20,150 bases of DNA from JAWLGW01 sp964569055 (GTDB taxonomy: Bacteria; Planctomycetota; J058): assembly GCA_964569055.1 (NCBI GenBank), contig CAZMSZ010000104.1, forward strand, positions 1-20,150, in the 5' to 3' direction. A model generated the notes under the pieces. That model was given only the letters and a program-made list of their open reading frames with translations. It did not search any database and was not told the DNA's origin. Shown here piece by piece: positions 1 through 11,324 of the stretch (the stretch's first letter is position 1; each line of letters starts with the position of its first letter). Made by a program: the position numbers and the translations under genes.

Positions 1-1299
1 GTTGATCGACGGGGGCAGGAGCTCGCCCGCGGCCAGCCGGCGCAGGGCCCTGGCCACGGCGCGCGGGCTCGAGCACAGCTCGCGCTGCAGGTTGATCAGC
101 GACAGGACCACCGCCATGGGCTTGCCCTGCTCGCGCTGCACCTCGGCGGCGCGGGCGCGGACCTCGCCCTGGATCAGGTCGGTCAGGTCGTCGTAGAAGG
201 CCTGCTCGTCGTCGTGCAGCTCGATGTGGTAGGTGGCCGCGCGCCGCGGGGGCAGCTTGACGCTCACCTCGCTGCGGCGGTTGCGGATCATGACCTCCTC
301 GAGGAGCGCGCGCAGGTGGTGCAGGTTGCGCGGGCGGCGCGGGTCCTTCTCGTCGACGTACTGCTTGTTGAAGGCGCGCGTCGAGCCGAGCAGGCCCGGC
401 TTGAGGATGTCGAGCAGGTTCTTCAGCTCGACCAGCTTGTTGTGGAACGGGGTGGCCGAGAGGAGCAGCACGTACTTCTTGGGGACCCGGGCCACCGCCT
501 TGAACTGCTTGGTCCCGCGGTTCTTGAGGTGGTGCGCCTCGTCGCAGATCAGGACGTCGACCTCCCGCGCCTGCAGCCGCGCGCCCAGCCCCTTGCCGCG
601 CACCGCGGCGTAGCTGGCGATCACCAGCGGCGGGTCGCCCTCGAGGTCGGCGGGCTCGCGCGCCACCACGAACTCGAGCGCGAACTTGTCCTGCATCTCC
701 TCGCGCCACTGCAGGGCGAGCGAGGCCGGCACCACGACCAGGGCGGTGCGCGCCAGGCCGCGCACGAGCAGCTCCTTGAGGACCAGCCCGGCCTCGATCG
801 TCTTGCCCAGGCCGGTCTCGTCGGCCAGGAGCGCGGCGCCGCCCATCTCGCGCAGCGCCTTGCGCGCGACCGCCTGCTGGTGGGCGTAGCGGTGGAACGC
901 CTGCTGGTTGACCTGGCCGAGCGCCAGCAGCGTCTCGAACCCCGGGGTCAGGTTGAGGTCGGCCGCCCGCCGGCGCAGCAGCCACACCGCCGGGTCGACG
1001 TTGGCGCCCCCGTCCAGGGTGGCCGCCGAGGTGAGCGTGACCGCCACCGGCTCCAGGGCGCCCTCGGGCAGCGCCACCGCGGCGCTCGCCTGCTCCTCCT
1101 CGGGCGGCGGGAGCGCCTCGCCGCAGCGGAAGCACTCCAGCTCGGTCGCCTCGTCCAGCCAGCCGCAGGCGCGGCAGCGCCGGGCCGGGAGGGCCCGCGC
1201 GCCCTCGGCGACCGCCGGCTGGGTCGGGGTGGGCTCGGCCGTCTCCAGCCACTCGAAGCGCTCGCCCGGAGCGCGGATCAGGGAAGAACGAGGCACCAT
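1..1299 (-). CDS. SNF2-family DEAH-box helicase/ATPase with N-terminal zinc ribbon, 3'-truncated by window edge
   Basis: This is the first 433 residues of a Swi2/Snf2-type ATPase; the C-terminal helicase lobe lies beyond the left edge. A four-cysteine zinc ribbon comes first (C42, C45, C56, C59, as CxxC-x10-CxxC). The ATPase core follows, with Walker A motif DETGLGKT at 160-167, a DEAH box at 253-256 and the SATP motif from 281. The sequence after it (LLSATPFHNKLVELKNLLDIL) is typical of bacterial RapA/HepA-like SNF2 proteins, which remodel or translocate on nucleic acid, or recycle RNA polymerase. The exact substrate cannot be told. The start is the ATG at 1297-1299, the first in-frame methionine; no strong ribosome-binding site precedes it. 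The gene lies 55 nt downstream of the DUF962 gene on the same strand and may be co-transcribed. The helicase identity is secure; the biological role is not. Confidence 0.9.
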   Translation of the reverse strand, partial: MVPRSSLIRAPGERFEWLETAEPTPTQPAVAEGARALPARRCRACGWLDEATELECFRCGEALPPPEEEQASAAVALPEGALEPVAVTLTSAATLDGGANVDPAVWLLRRRAADLNLTPGFETLLALGQVNQQAFHRYAHQQAVARKALREMGGAALLADETGLGKTIEAGLVLKELLVRGLARTALVVVPASLALQWREEMQDKFALEFVVAREPADLEGDPPLVIASYAAVRGKGLGARLQAREVDVLICDEAHHLKNRGTKQFKAVARVPKKYVLLLSATPFHNKLVELKNLLDILKPGLLGSTRAFNKQYVDEKDPRRPRNLHHLRALLEEVMIRNRRSEVSVKLPPRRAATYHIELHDDEQAFYDDLTDLIQGEVRARAAEVQREQGKPMAVVLSLINLQRELCSSPRAVARALRRLAAGELLPPSIN

Positions 1300-1330
1300 G
1301 CGATCGCCAGGCTAACACGCAGGGCGCAGA

Positions 1331-1347
1331 GCCCTCCGCGCGAGGGC
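1331..1347. terminator. short GC hairpin between DUF962 gene and helicase
   Basis: A 6-bp perfect stem (GCCCTC / GAGGGC) with a 5-nt loop lies in the 55-nt gap between two minus-strand genes. There is no T-tract on either side. It may attenuate transcription or be chance in GC-rich DNA. Confidence 0.2.
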
Positions 1348-1354
1348 GGCGCGC

Positions 1355-1878
1355 TCAGCCGGCGGCGCGCTCCTCGGCCTCGCTCAGCACGCGCCCCTCG
1401 CGCAGCTTCTCGACCTCGCGCCCGATCCGGCCCGTGAGGACGTAGGCGAGCATGATCCAGTCGCACACGAACGACTTGAACGGGTACTGGAACGTGGCAG
1501 GCCGGTTGCGCTCGACCACGAAGTGCCCGACCCAAGCGAACGCGTAGCCGTTCACCAGGCCGGCCAGCACGAGCCAGGGTTGACCCCAGGCGACCGCCAG
1601 CCCCAGCCAGGCCAGCCCGCCCAGCGAGCCGACCGCGTGCAGCGCGCGGTTGAGCGGGCTGAGGTGCTCGCTCAAGTAGTACGGCCANNNNNNNNNNNNN
1701 NNNNNNNNNNNNNNNNNNNNNNNNNNNNNNNNNNNNNNNNNNNNNNNNNNNNNNNNNNNNNNNNNNNNNNNNNNNNNNNNNNNNNNNCCGCGTGCAGCGC
1801 GCGGTTGAGCGGGCTGAGGTGCTCGCTCAAGTAGTACGGCCAAAACTCGGCCAGGGTCTCGTAGCGCTGCTCGCTCAT
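1355..1878 (-). CDS. Mpo1-like / DUF962 membrane protein, interrupted by an assembly gap
   Basis: This is a small membrane protein of the DUF962 (Mpo1/YGL010w-like) family. Yeast Mpo1 is an iron-dependent dioxygenase in 2-hydroxy fatty acid alpha-oxidation; bacterial members are mostly uncharacterised. As printed, the 100-N gap shifts the frame. If the gap is collapsed onto the single 55-bp overlap (see the repeats at 1633 and 1788), removing 155 nt, a continuous 122-residue protein results. That length is normal for the family. It starts at the ATG at 1876-1878 and ends at the TGA at 1355-1357. Family hallmarks are FWPYYLSEHLSPLNRALH near residues 12-29 and GHFVVERNRPATF at 66-78, with H20, H29 and H67 as likely metal ligands. 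Two hydrophobic stretches at about 34-64 suit a membrane hairpin. The start is 10 nt after the metallophosphoesterase stop, so the two genes are probably translationally coupled. Confidence 0.85.
1633..1687. repeat. 55-bp direct repeat, copy 1, left flank of N gap
   Basis: This segment is identical to 1788-1842 and abuts the left end of the N run. Both copies encode the same piece of the DUF962 protein (PYYLSEHLSPLNRALHA). This is the signature of two contig ends that overlap but were joined by Ns instead of being merged. Confidence 0.95.
1688..1787. other. assembly gap, exactly 100 N
   Basis: The run is exactly 100 Ns, the conventional placeholder for a gap of unknown size. The flanking 55-bp duplicates imply that the true gap size is negative (an overlap), so no sequence is likely to be missing here. 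Confidence 0.97.
1788..1842. repeat. 55-bp direct repeat, copy 2, right flank of N gap
   Basis: This is the exact second copy of 1633-1687, immediately right of the N run. Removing this copy plus the gap restores the DUF962 reading frame. Confidence 0.95.
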
Positions 1879-1888
1879 GCCCGCCCCC

Positions 1889-3001
1889 TCAGTACGCGAT
1901 CTCGCGCCACAGGTCCTGATACCCCTGCCACACCCGCAGCGTCGCGCGCGGCGGGTGGTCCTCCGAGTCGAAGTACTCGACCGTGGCGTAGGTCAGCTCG
2001 CGGTTCATCCCGAGGTTCGAGATGTCGAGCGAGATCAGGTCGGTCCAGGTGCCGGTGTTGATGTAGGTCTTGTTGTGGCCGAAGCGCCGCACCTTGCGCA
2101 GGTGGGTGTGGCCCATGATCACGGTGTGGATGCGCGGGTTCTTGCGCATCAGCCGGCGGACCTTCCCCTCGAAGTTGGGGAAGGCCGAGTACTCGGTGAA
2201 GCCGTCCATCGTCGCGCGCAGGCGCTCCAGGCTGAACCGGCCCTGGAACAGCGGCTTGAGCCGGTAGGTCCAGAACGTCTGCAGGGCCAGCGCGGCCAGG
2301 CGCAGCGCGATCCCGGTGTCGAACAGCAGCGCCCCCAGGAAGTACATCTTGAACGGCTGCACGCGGTCGATGTACGGGCGATGCTCCTTGAGCACGTTGA
2401 GGACGCGCAGCAGGAACAGGCTCCCGAACGGGTGGTAGATGATCGGCTCCTCGAGCCCGTGGCTGATCACGATCCGCCCCCAGGGGTAGCGGTTCATGGC
2501 CTCGAACTGCATGCCGTGGTGGACCTGGATCCCGTCGAACTCGTAGTACGAGCGCTCGACGATGAACGTGATCCGCTCGTCCTCGGGGTCGCCGGTGATC
2601 GCCTCGCGCAGCGCGCGCTGGCAGGCCGGGAAGATCAGCTCCATGTCGTGGTTGCCCGGGAGGACCGTGATCCGCTTGTGCGGGGTCTCCACGAACGCGC
2701 GCAGCCCGCGCACCACGACGGGGTGCCCCTCGAGCGCGGCCCTGAGCTTGGTGAGCGCGATCCGCTCGGTGATCTCGACCGGGAACCCGCCGTCGTAGCG
2801 GACCTGCAGCAGGTCGAAGAAGTCGCCGTTGATGATGAGCTCGACCTCCTCGTCCTCGTAGTAGTCGGTCGAGTAGTAGCGCAGCAGCTCGGCGAACTTG
2901 TCGTCGTGGTGGAAGTTCTCCCAGGGGTTGAGCTCGCCCTCCCGGCTCCCGTCCGAGAGGTGGAAGTCGCTCACCACGATCTTCTTGATCTTGCCAGGCA
3001 T
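1889..3001 (-). CDS. calcineurin-like metallophosphoesterase
   Basis: This 370-residue protein of the calcineurin-like phosphoesterase superfamily has the full dimetal-site signature. The motifs are D12-x-H14 (VVSDFHL), GD at 59-60 (INGDFFD), GNHD at 116-119, HHG at 161-163, and GHTH at 297-300. The DxH-GDxxD-GNHD-GHTH pattern, plus a hydrophobic or amphipathic insertion at about 190-250, resembles UDP-2,3-diacylglucosamine hydrolases (LpxH-like) and other membrane-associated phosphoesterases. The protein is longer than LpxH and the substrate cannot be assigned. There is no signal peptide, so a cytoplasmic or membrane-peripheral location is likely. The start is the ATG at 2999-3001, directly before the conserved first strand. 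It is the first gene of a minus-strand group with the DUF962 gene (10 nt away) and the helicase. A TAGATT element 15 nt upstream of the start could be a -10 box, but no matching -35 was found. Confidence 0.9.
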   Translation of the reverse strand: MPGKIKKIVVSDFHLSDGSREGELNPWENFHHDDKFAELLRYYSTDYYEDEEVELIINGDFFDLLQVRYDGGFPVEITERIALTKLRAALEGHPVVVRGLRAFVETPHKRITVLPGNHDMELIFPACQRALREAITGDPEDERITFIVERSYYEFDGIQVHHGMQFEAMNRYPWGRIVISHGLEEPIIYHPFGSLFLLRVLNVLKEHRPYIDRVQPFKMYFLGALLFDTGIALRLAALALQTFWTYRLKPLFQGRFSLERLRATMDGFTEYSAFPNFEGKVRRLMRKNPRIHTVIMGHTHLRKVRRFGHNKTYINTGTWTDLISLDISNLGMNRELTYATVEYFDSEDHPPRATLRVWQGYQDLWREIAY

Positions 3002-3073
3002 CGCGCGTGCGGCACAATCTACCCCGCGGCGCAGCCCGCGGGCGTCGGCGGGCGCTCACGCCGCGCCGCTCCA

Positions 3074-3102
3074 TTGCCGGGTCCACCCCGTGGCCCTAGG
3101 AT
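3074..3102 (+). promoter_or_regulatory. candidate sigma-70-type promoter for the S41 protease gene
   Basis: TTGCCG at 3074-3079 (4 of 6 to TTGACA) and TAGGAT at 3097-3102 (4 of 6 to TATAAT) are separated by exactly 17 nt, in the divergent region upstream of the protease gene. The predicted leader is about 95 nt. A CGAGG Shine-Dalgarno-like site at 3191-3195 lies 8 nt before the ATG. The prediction is by eye only. Confidence 0.45.
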
Positions 3103-3203
3103 TGCGGAGGCCCGGCCGGCTCACACGCCTGGGGTTGGGTCCGTAGCAGCGCGAGGCCGAACCGGCCTCACCCCGTCCAGCTCCTCCTTCCGAGGCGAAT
3201 CCC

Positions 3204-5663
3204 ATGCAACACCGTCCGCTCTCCGCCGCGCTCGCGACCGTCGCCTGCGTCGCGCTCCTCGCGCCCACCGCCCGCGCCCAAGACGTGGGCGCCGGCCTGG
3301 CCGCCAAGGTCGACGAGATCTTCCAGCGCATGGAGCAGGCCCAGGGCCCCGGCCTGTGGGACCAGAGCATCGCGCTCCAGGAGCTGGGGGCCCCGGCCGC
3401 CGGCGAGATCGCGCGTCACCTGGAGCGGGCCTCCGCCGCGGCCAAGGTGGCGGCGGCCAAGGCGATCCTCGCCGGCGAGGCGGCGGACGCGCACCGCGGC
3501 GCGGCGATCGGCGCCCTCAAGGACGTGATCCGGGCGGGCGGCTCGCGCGAGCTGGGGGTGCGGGCGGCCGACCTCCTCACCGTCTACGGGCTGCGGACCG
3601 AGGTCCGCCCGCTGATGCGCGACGTCGAGCAGATCGGCGACCCCTTCGTGCGGATCCACGTGCTGCGCGCCCTGCGCGTCCAGGGGCGCTTCCCCCAGGC
3701 CGAGCGCCAGCTCCGCGAGCTGCTCACGTCCGACGACTTCTCGGTCCAGTGCGAGGCGGCCCTGGTGCTCGCCTCGCCGGAGATCGGCAACGTCGCCGTC
3801 GCGCGGCCGATCCTGAGCAAGCTCAAGGACGAGCCGACCGACCGCGGGCGGCAGGCTCGGTCCTACCTCGAGATGGACGACATGCTCACCAAGCTCGAGA
3901 AGTACGCCGGGCTCGAGGAGCGCGACGACATCGTCAGGGCGCGTGACCGCGAGATCGCCCGGCTCAAGGACGAGCTCGGCAAGGTGCAGGCCCAGGCCCG
4001 CGCGGGCGGCGGCGGGGCGAGCGCCGACGTGCCGGGCGGGGCGCTGCTGAGCGAGATCATGCAGCGGGTCCGCGAGACCTACGTGGACGAGGAGAAGGCC
4101 AAGGTCGAGGACCTGATCGACGCCGCGGCCAGCGGCCTGGTGGACAGCCTCGACCCGTTCTCGTCCTACATGAACGAGAAGACGCTCTCGCAGTTCAACA
4201 CGAGCATCAACCAGCGCTACGGCGGGATCGGGGCCGTGGTCCAGATGGACCGCAAGACCGGCTACCTCTCGATCCAGCGCCCGATCTACGGCAACCCGGC
4301 CCACAAGGCGGGGCTGCGGACCTTCGACCAGATCACCGAGATCGAGGGCACCTCGACCAAGGGGAAGAAGGTCGAGGAGGTGGTCAAGATCCTCAAGGGC
4401 CCGGAGGGCACGCCGGTCAAGGTCAAGGTGCGCCCCTTCTTCGGCGGCGAGGAGAAGGAGGTCGAGCTGACCCGGGCCTCGATCACGCTCAAGAGCGTGC
4501 GCTGGGACCTCCTGCCCGGCGACATCGGCTACGTCCAGCTCGCGCAGTTCGGTCACCTCGCCACGCTCGAGGTGGAGGAGGCGCTGCGTGACCTCGAGAG
4601 CCGCGGCATGAAGGGCCTGGTGTTCGACCTGCGCGGCAACCCGGGCGGGCTGCTCTCGGCCGCGGTCGAGATCGCCGACAAGTTCCTCGACGACGACCAG
4701 CTCGTCGTCTACTCGGAGGGGCGCAAGGGCACGCGCTACGGCGCGCGCCAGGACGACGGCGGCCCCGCGGTCAGGCAGCGCCGGCTGCGCCAGCCCAAGC
4801 ACCCGGACTACCCGCTGGTGATCCTGATCAACGAGCACGCGGCCAGCGCCAGCGAGATCGTGTCGGGCGCGCTGCAGGCCCACGGCCGGGCGGAGCTGGT
4901 GGGCAACACCACCTTCGGCAAGGGCAGCGTGCAGAACATCTTCCCGCTCGAGTCGGCGGGCGACAAGGCCGCGCTCCGCATGACGATCGCCTACTACTAC
5001 CTGCCGGACGGGCGGCTGATCCACCGCGCCCGCGACGTCGAGAGCTGGCGGTTCCGCGAGCAGATGCAGGCCGAGATCGGCCGCTGGCAGCAGGAGGGGC
5101 TGCTCAACGAGAGCCAGGCCAAGGAGCTGCTCGCCGAGTACAAGGAGCCCCCGGGGGGGGTGGAGCCCGACTACAAGGTCGAGCAGCCCGAGCTGACCCC
5201 GGCGCAGCAGCGCGCTTACGGCCTGATCCTCGACCTCGACCTGATCCAGGGCTACGTGCGCGACCACTGGGCGCAGCACAAGGACACCTTCCACCAGCTC
5301 GCCCGGTTCGACGGGTTCGACCCCGCGCGCTACCCCGGGTTCGACGGCCTGTGGACCAAGATCCAGGAGAGCCTCGACGCGGCGGCCAAGGAGGCGATCA
5401 CCAAGAACGACCTGCGCCTGCTGGTCCGCTCGTTCGTGCGCCGCTTCGTGCAGGACGACCTCGCGCGCGAGCTGACGAGCGACTACCAGGAGGACCGCCA
5501 GCTCCAGGCGGCGCTGCTGCTCATGGCCGGCAAGACCGGGCAGGACGTCGCCCAGCTCGGCGAGCTGGCGTTCATCGCCGACAACTTCCCCGAGGGGGTG
5601 GCGCGGACCCGTCACGACGAGGGCGCGGACAAGGGCCAGGGCGCCAAGCGCGACTTCAAGTAG
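3204..5663 (+). CDS. secreted S41 C-terminal processing protease (CtpA/Prc-like) with PDZ domain and helical N-terminal region
   Basis: This 819-residue protein has a classic signal peptide (residues 1-25, hydrophobic core ATVACVALLAP, cleavage near ARAQD). A helical alanine/leucine-rich region resembling HEAT repeats spans about 30-225, followed by a charged helix at 226-266. The S41 N-terminal helical element is at about 278-335, with the LDPFSSYM motif at 316-323. A PDZ domain lies at about 337-425, where KAGLRTFDQITEI is the ligand-groove segment. The S41 catalytic core is at about 430-600. By comparison with E. coli Prc, the Ser-Lys dyad is S548 (in NEHAASASE) and K573 (in FGKGSVQ), with the expected 25-residue spacing. 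A helical tail of about 200 residues follows. Such enzymes cleave C-termini of envelope proteins; PDZ binding activates them. The ATG at 3204 has a suitable ribosome-binding site. The gene stands alone, divergent from the phosphoesterase and convergent with the kinase gene. Confidence 0.93.
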   Translation: MQHRPLSAALATVACVALLAPTARAQDVGAGLAAKVDEIFQRMEQAQGPGLWDQSIALQELGAPAAGEIARHLERASAAAKVAAAKAILAGEAADAHRGAAIGALKDVIRAGGSRELGVRAADLLTVYGLRTEVRPLMRDVEQIGDPFVRIHVLRALRVQGRFPQAERQLRELLTSDDFSVQCEAALVLASPEIGNVAVARPILSKLKDEPTDRGRQARSYLEMDDMLTKLEKYAGLEERDDIVRARDREIARLKDELGKVQAQARAGGGGASADVPGGALLSEIMQRVRETYVDEEKAKVEDLIDAAASGLVDSLDPFSSYMNEKTLSQFNTSINQRYGGIGAVVQMDRKTGYLSIQRPIYGNPAHKAGLRTFDQITEIEGTSTKGKKVEEVVKILKGPEGTPVKVKVRPFFGGEEKEVELTRASITLKSVRWDLLPGDIGYVQLAQFGHLATLEVEEALRDLESRGMKGLVFDLRGNPGGLLSAAVEIADKFLDDDQLVVYSEGRKGTRYGARQDDGGPAVRQRRLRQPKHPDYPLVILINEHAASASEIVSGALQAHGRAELVGNTTFGKGSVQNIFPLESAGDKAALRMTIAYYYLPDGRLIHRARDVESWRFREQMQAEIGRWQQEGLLNESQAKELLAEYKEPPGGVEPDYKVEQPELTPAQQRAYGLILDLDLIQGYVRDHWAQHKDTFHQLARFDGFDPARYPGFDGLWTKIQESLDAAAKEAITKNDLRLLVRSFVRRFVQDDLARELTSDYQEDRQLQAALLLMAGKTGQDVAQLGELAFIADNFPEGVARTRHDEGADKGQGAKRDFK

Positions 5664-5682
5664 CGCCCGCCGCCGAGCGACC

Positions 5683-5717
5683 GCGGGGCGCCGCCGGCGG
5701 AGGCCGGGGCGCCCCGC
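5683..5717. terminator. hairpin between convergent protease and kinase genes
   Basis: A perfect 10-bp stem (GCGGGGCGCC / GGCGCCCCGC) with a 15-nt loop sits in the 66-nt gap between two convergent stop codons. It has no U-tract, but its position suits a bidirectional terminator in a GC-rich genome. Confidence 0.5.
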
Positions 5718-5729
5718 CGCACTTACGGC

Positions 5730-7670
5730 TCAGTCGGCCTGCGGGAGCTCCACACAGATCCGGAACCCCAGCGCGTAGTCGGAGTAATGCGCGGGGGCCG
5801 TGTTGCGGTTGGCGCAGCGGAGCGAGTCGGGCCCGTCCCCGAACGCGCCGCCACGGGATACGCGCGCCATGTGCTCCTCGCCCACGTGCGGGCCGATCGG
5901 ATCGAGCGTGTCGTCGGGGGCGTACGGCGCGAACGCGTCGGCGACCCACTCCCAGGCGTTGCCCGCCATGTCGAGGCAGCCGAAGGGCGAGGCGCCCGCG
6001 GGGAACGAACCGGCGGGGGCGAGCGCGTCGAAGCCGTCGCCCTTGCTCCAGCCGTTGGCGCGCTCCGGCGAGAAGCCTTCCCCCCAAGGATAGGTCCGCC
6101 CGTCGCTCCCGCGCGCCGCGTACTCCCACTCGGCCTCCGTCGGCAGCCGGCCACCCGCCCAGGCGCAGAACGCGTTGGCCTCGAGCCAGTCGAGGCCCGT
6201 CGCAGGCTCGTTCGCCCCCCGCATCGCGATCGCGTCGAGGTCGACCGGCCGCGCGCGGCGCCCGGGGGCGACGGCCCAGTAACCGTCCACCTGCTGGTTG
6301 GTGACCTCGAGCTTGCCCACGAAGAAGCCCCGCGTGATCCGCACCCGGCGCATTGGCCGCTCGTCCGCTTCGGCGTTGGTGCTTCCCATCACGAACTCGC
6401 CCGGCGGCACGTAGACCAGCGCCAGGTCCTCGCCGCTCGGCAGGCGCAGCGCGTACTCGCCGGGCTCGTGGGCGAACCTCACCCGCTCGGGCAGCGGAAG
6501 CGGAGCCCGCCGCTCGGGGGCGAGCGCGGCGAACCATGCGGGCCAGAGCGGGTCGGGCGGGGCGGGCGCCGCGAGCGCGGCCACGCTGGCCGACAAGGCC
6601 TCCTCGGCTGAGGGGCGCGCCGGCGGCGGCTCGGCCGAAGGCTCGGAGAGCACCACCGCGCCGAGCGCGGCCGCCGCCACGCCCAGGGCCGCGGCGCCGG
6701 CGAGCAGCCGCGAGCGCGTGTTCGGCTCGTGCACGCCGCGCTCCAGCGCGGCGCGCAGGGCCCGCGCCAGCGCGGCCCCGTCGGGCAGCCGCTGCGCCGG
6801 GTCGCGCACGAGCGCCGCCGCGCACACCGCCTGGAGCGCGCGGGAGACCGCGGGCTGGGCTCGTCGCAGGGGAGGGGGATCCTGCTCGCTGATCAGCATG
6901 GCCTGGTGCAGCAGGTTCGCGCCCGCGAAGGGGAGCTCGCCGGTCACCGCCTCGTACAGCAGCACCCCGGCCGCCCACACGTCGGCCGCCGGCCCGATCG
7001 GGGCGCGGACCACCCCGATCTGCTCGGGCGCCATGTAGCTCGGCGTGCCGAGGAGCGCGCCCGTCTGGGTCAGCCGCTCGGCGCTGGTGAGGTCGAGGCC
7101 GATCCCGAGGTCGGTCAGGCGCGCCCGCCCCTCGGCGTCGACGAGCACGTTGTCGGGCTTGACGTCGCGGTGCACCACCCCGTGCGCGTGGAGGTGCGCC
7201 AGCGCGTCGACCACCTCGAGCGCGAGCCGGACGCGCTCCTCGAGGTCGCGCTCGCGCAGCACCTGCCCCAGGGGCCGCGCGCCCTCGATCAGCTCGAACA
7301 CCTGGAACGGGCGCTCCCCCTCGAGGCCGACCGAGTACAGCCGCACCAGCCCGGCGTGCTGCACCCGGGCGGCCAGCTCCCCTTCGCGCTGGAAGCGGGT
7401 CAGGCTGTCGCCCTCGAGCGGGAAGTTGGCGAGCTTGAGCGCGACCTCGCGCCCGAGCTCGCGCTCGAGCGCCCGGTAGACCGTGCCCATGCCGCCGCGC
7501 CCGAGCAGCTCCAAGACCTCGTAGCGCCCCGCGCCCAGCAGCTCCCCGGGGCGCAGGAGCGCCACGGGCCGCGCGGCGCTCCCGCCGGGTGTCCGCGCCA
7601 CCTCCTCGGGAGGCTCCTGCCAGGTCTCGGCCTGGCGCCAGGTGTCGGGGCGCGTGTCGCCTTTGCTCAC
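5730..7670 (-). CDS. transmembrane Ser/Thr protein kinase with C-terminal FGE/SUMF1-like domain
   Basis: This 646-residue Hanks-type kinase has its catalytic domain at about 50-310. It shows the glycine loop GRGGMGTVY (57-65), the ATP-binding lysine K79, the catalytic loop HRDVKPDN (167-174), a DLG (187-189) in place of DFG, and an APE motif (214-216). All core catalytic residues are present. One membrane segment (about 322-342) is followed by a proline-rich linker and a formylglycine-generating-enzyme-like domain at about 416-642. That domain is marked by YVPPGEFVMGS, LPTEAEWEYAARG, YPWG, GNAWEWVAD, SRGGAFGD and GFRIC. Such domains are common fused to bacterial kinases and are thought to bind ligand or protein rather than make formylglycine. 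The expected topology is kinase inside, FGE outside. The start is a GTG at 7668-7670; an upstream ATG is out of frame. It is the last gene of the operon, 33 nt after the larger kinase. Confidence 0.93.
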   Translation of the reverse strand: MSKGDTRPDTWRQAETWQEPPEEVARTPGGSAARPVALLRPGELLGAGRYEVLELLGRGGMGTVYRALERELGREVALKLANFPLEGDSLTRFQREGELAARVQHAGLVRLYSVGLEGERPFQVFELIEGARPLGQVLRERDLEERVRLALEVVDALAHLHAHGVVHRDVKPDNVLVDAEGRARLTDLGIGLDLTSAERLTQTGALLGTPSYMAPEQIGVVRAPIGPAADVWAAGVLLYEAVTGELPFAGANLLHQAMLISEQDPPPLRRAQPAVSRALQAVCAAALVRDPAQRLPDGAALARALRAALERGVHEPNTRSRLLAGAAALGVAAAALGAVVLSEPSAEPPPARPSAEEALSASVAALAAPAPPDPLWPAWFAALAPERRAPLPLPERVRFAHEPGEYALRLPSGEDLALVYVPPGEFVMGSTNAEADERPMRRVRITRGFFVGKLEVTNQQVDGYWAVAPGRRARPVDLDAIAMRGANEPATGLDWLEANAFCAWAGGRLPTEAEWEYAARGSDGRTYPWGEGFSPERANGWSKGDGFDALAPAGSFPAGASPFGCLDMAGNAWEWVADAFAPYAPDDTLDPIGPHVGEEHMARVSRGGAFGDGPDSLRCANRNTAPAHYSDYALGFRICVELPQAD

Positions 7671-7703
7671 GCGGCCATTGTGGCAGGGCCGCGCCCTTGG
7701 CGC

Positions 7704-11320
<3,617 letters not shown>

Positions 11321-11324
<4 letters not shown>

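Noticed and set aside
214..1437. A 407-codon plus-strand frame opposite the helicase
   Set aside because: The minus strand encodes a clear SNF2 core (DETGLGKT, DEAH, SATP). The plus-strand translation has no domain features.
1633..1842. The 55-bp direct repeats as a biological duplication or mobile-element target site
   Set aside because: The copies abut a run of exactly 100 Ns, and merging them restores a gene. An assembly artefact is the simpler reading.
3168..5615. An 815-codon minus-strand open frame opposite the S41 protease
   Set aside because: The plus-strand frame carries the signal peptide, PDZ and Ser-Lys dyad. The antisense frame is low-complexity and explained by GC-rich codons.
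5730..7670. True formylglycine-generating (sulfatase-maturing) activity of the FGE-like domains
   Set aside because: The fused domains show the structural signature but not a recognisable catalytic cysteine pair in the expected place, and no sulfatase gene is in the window.
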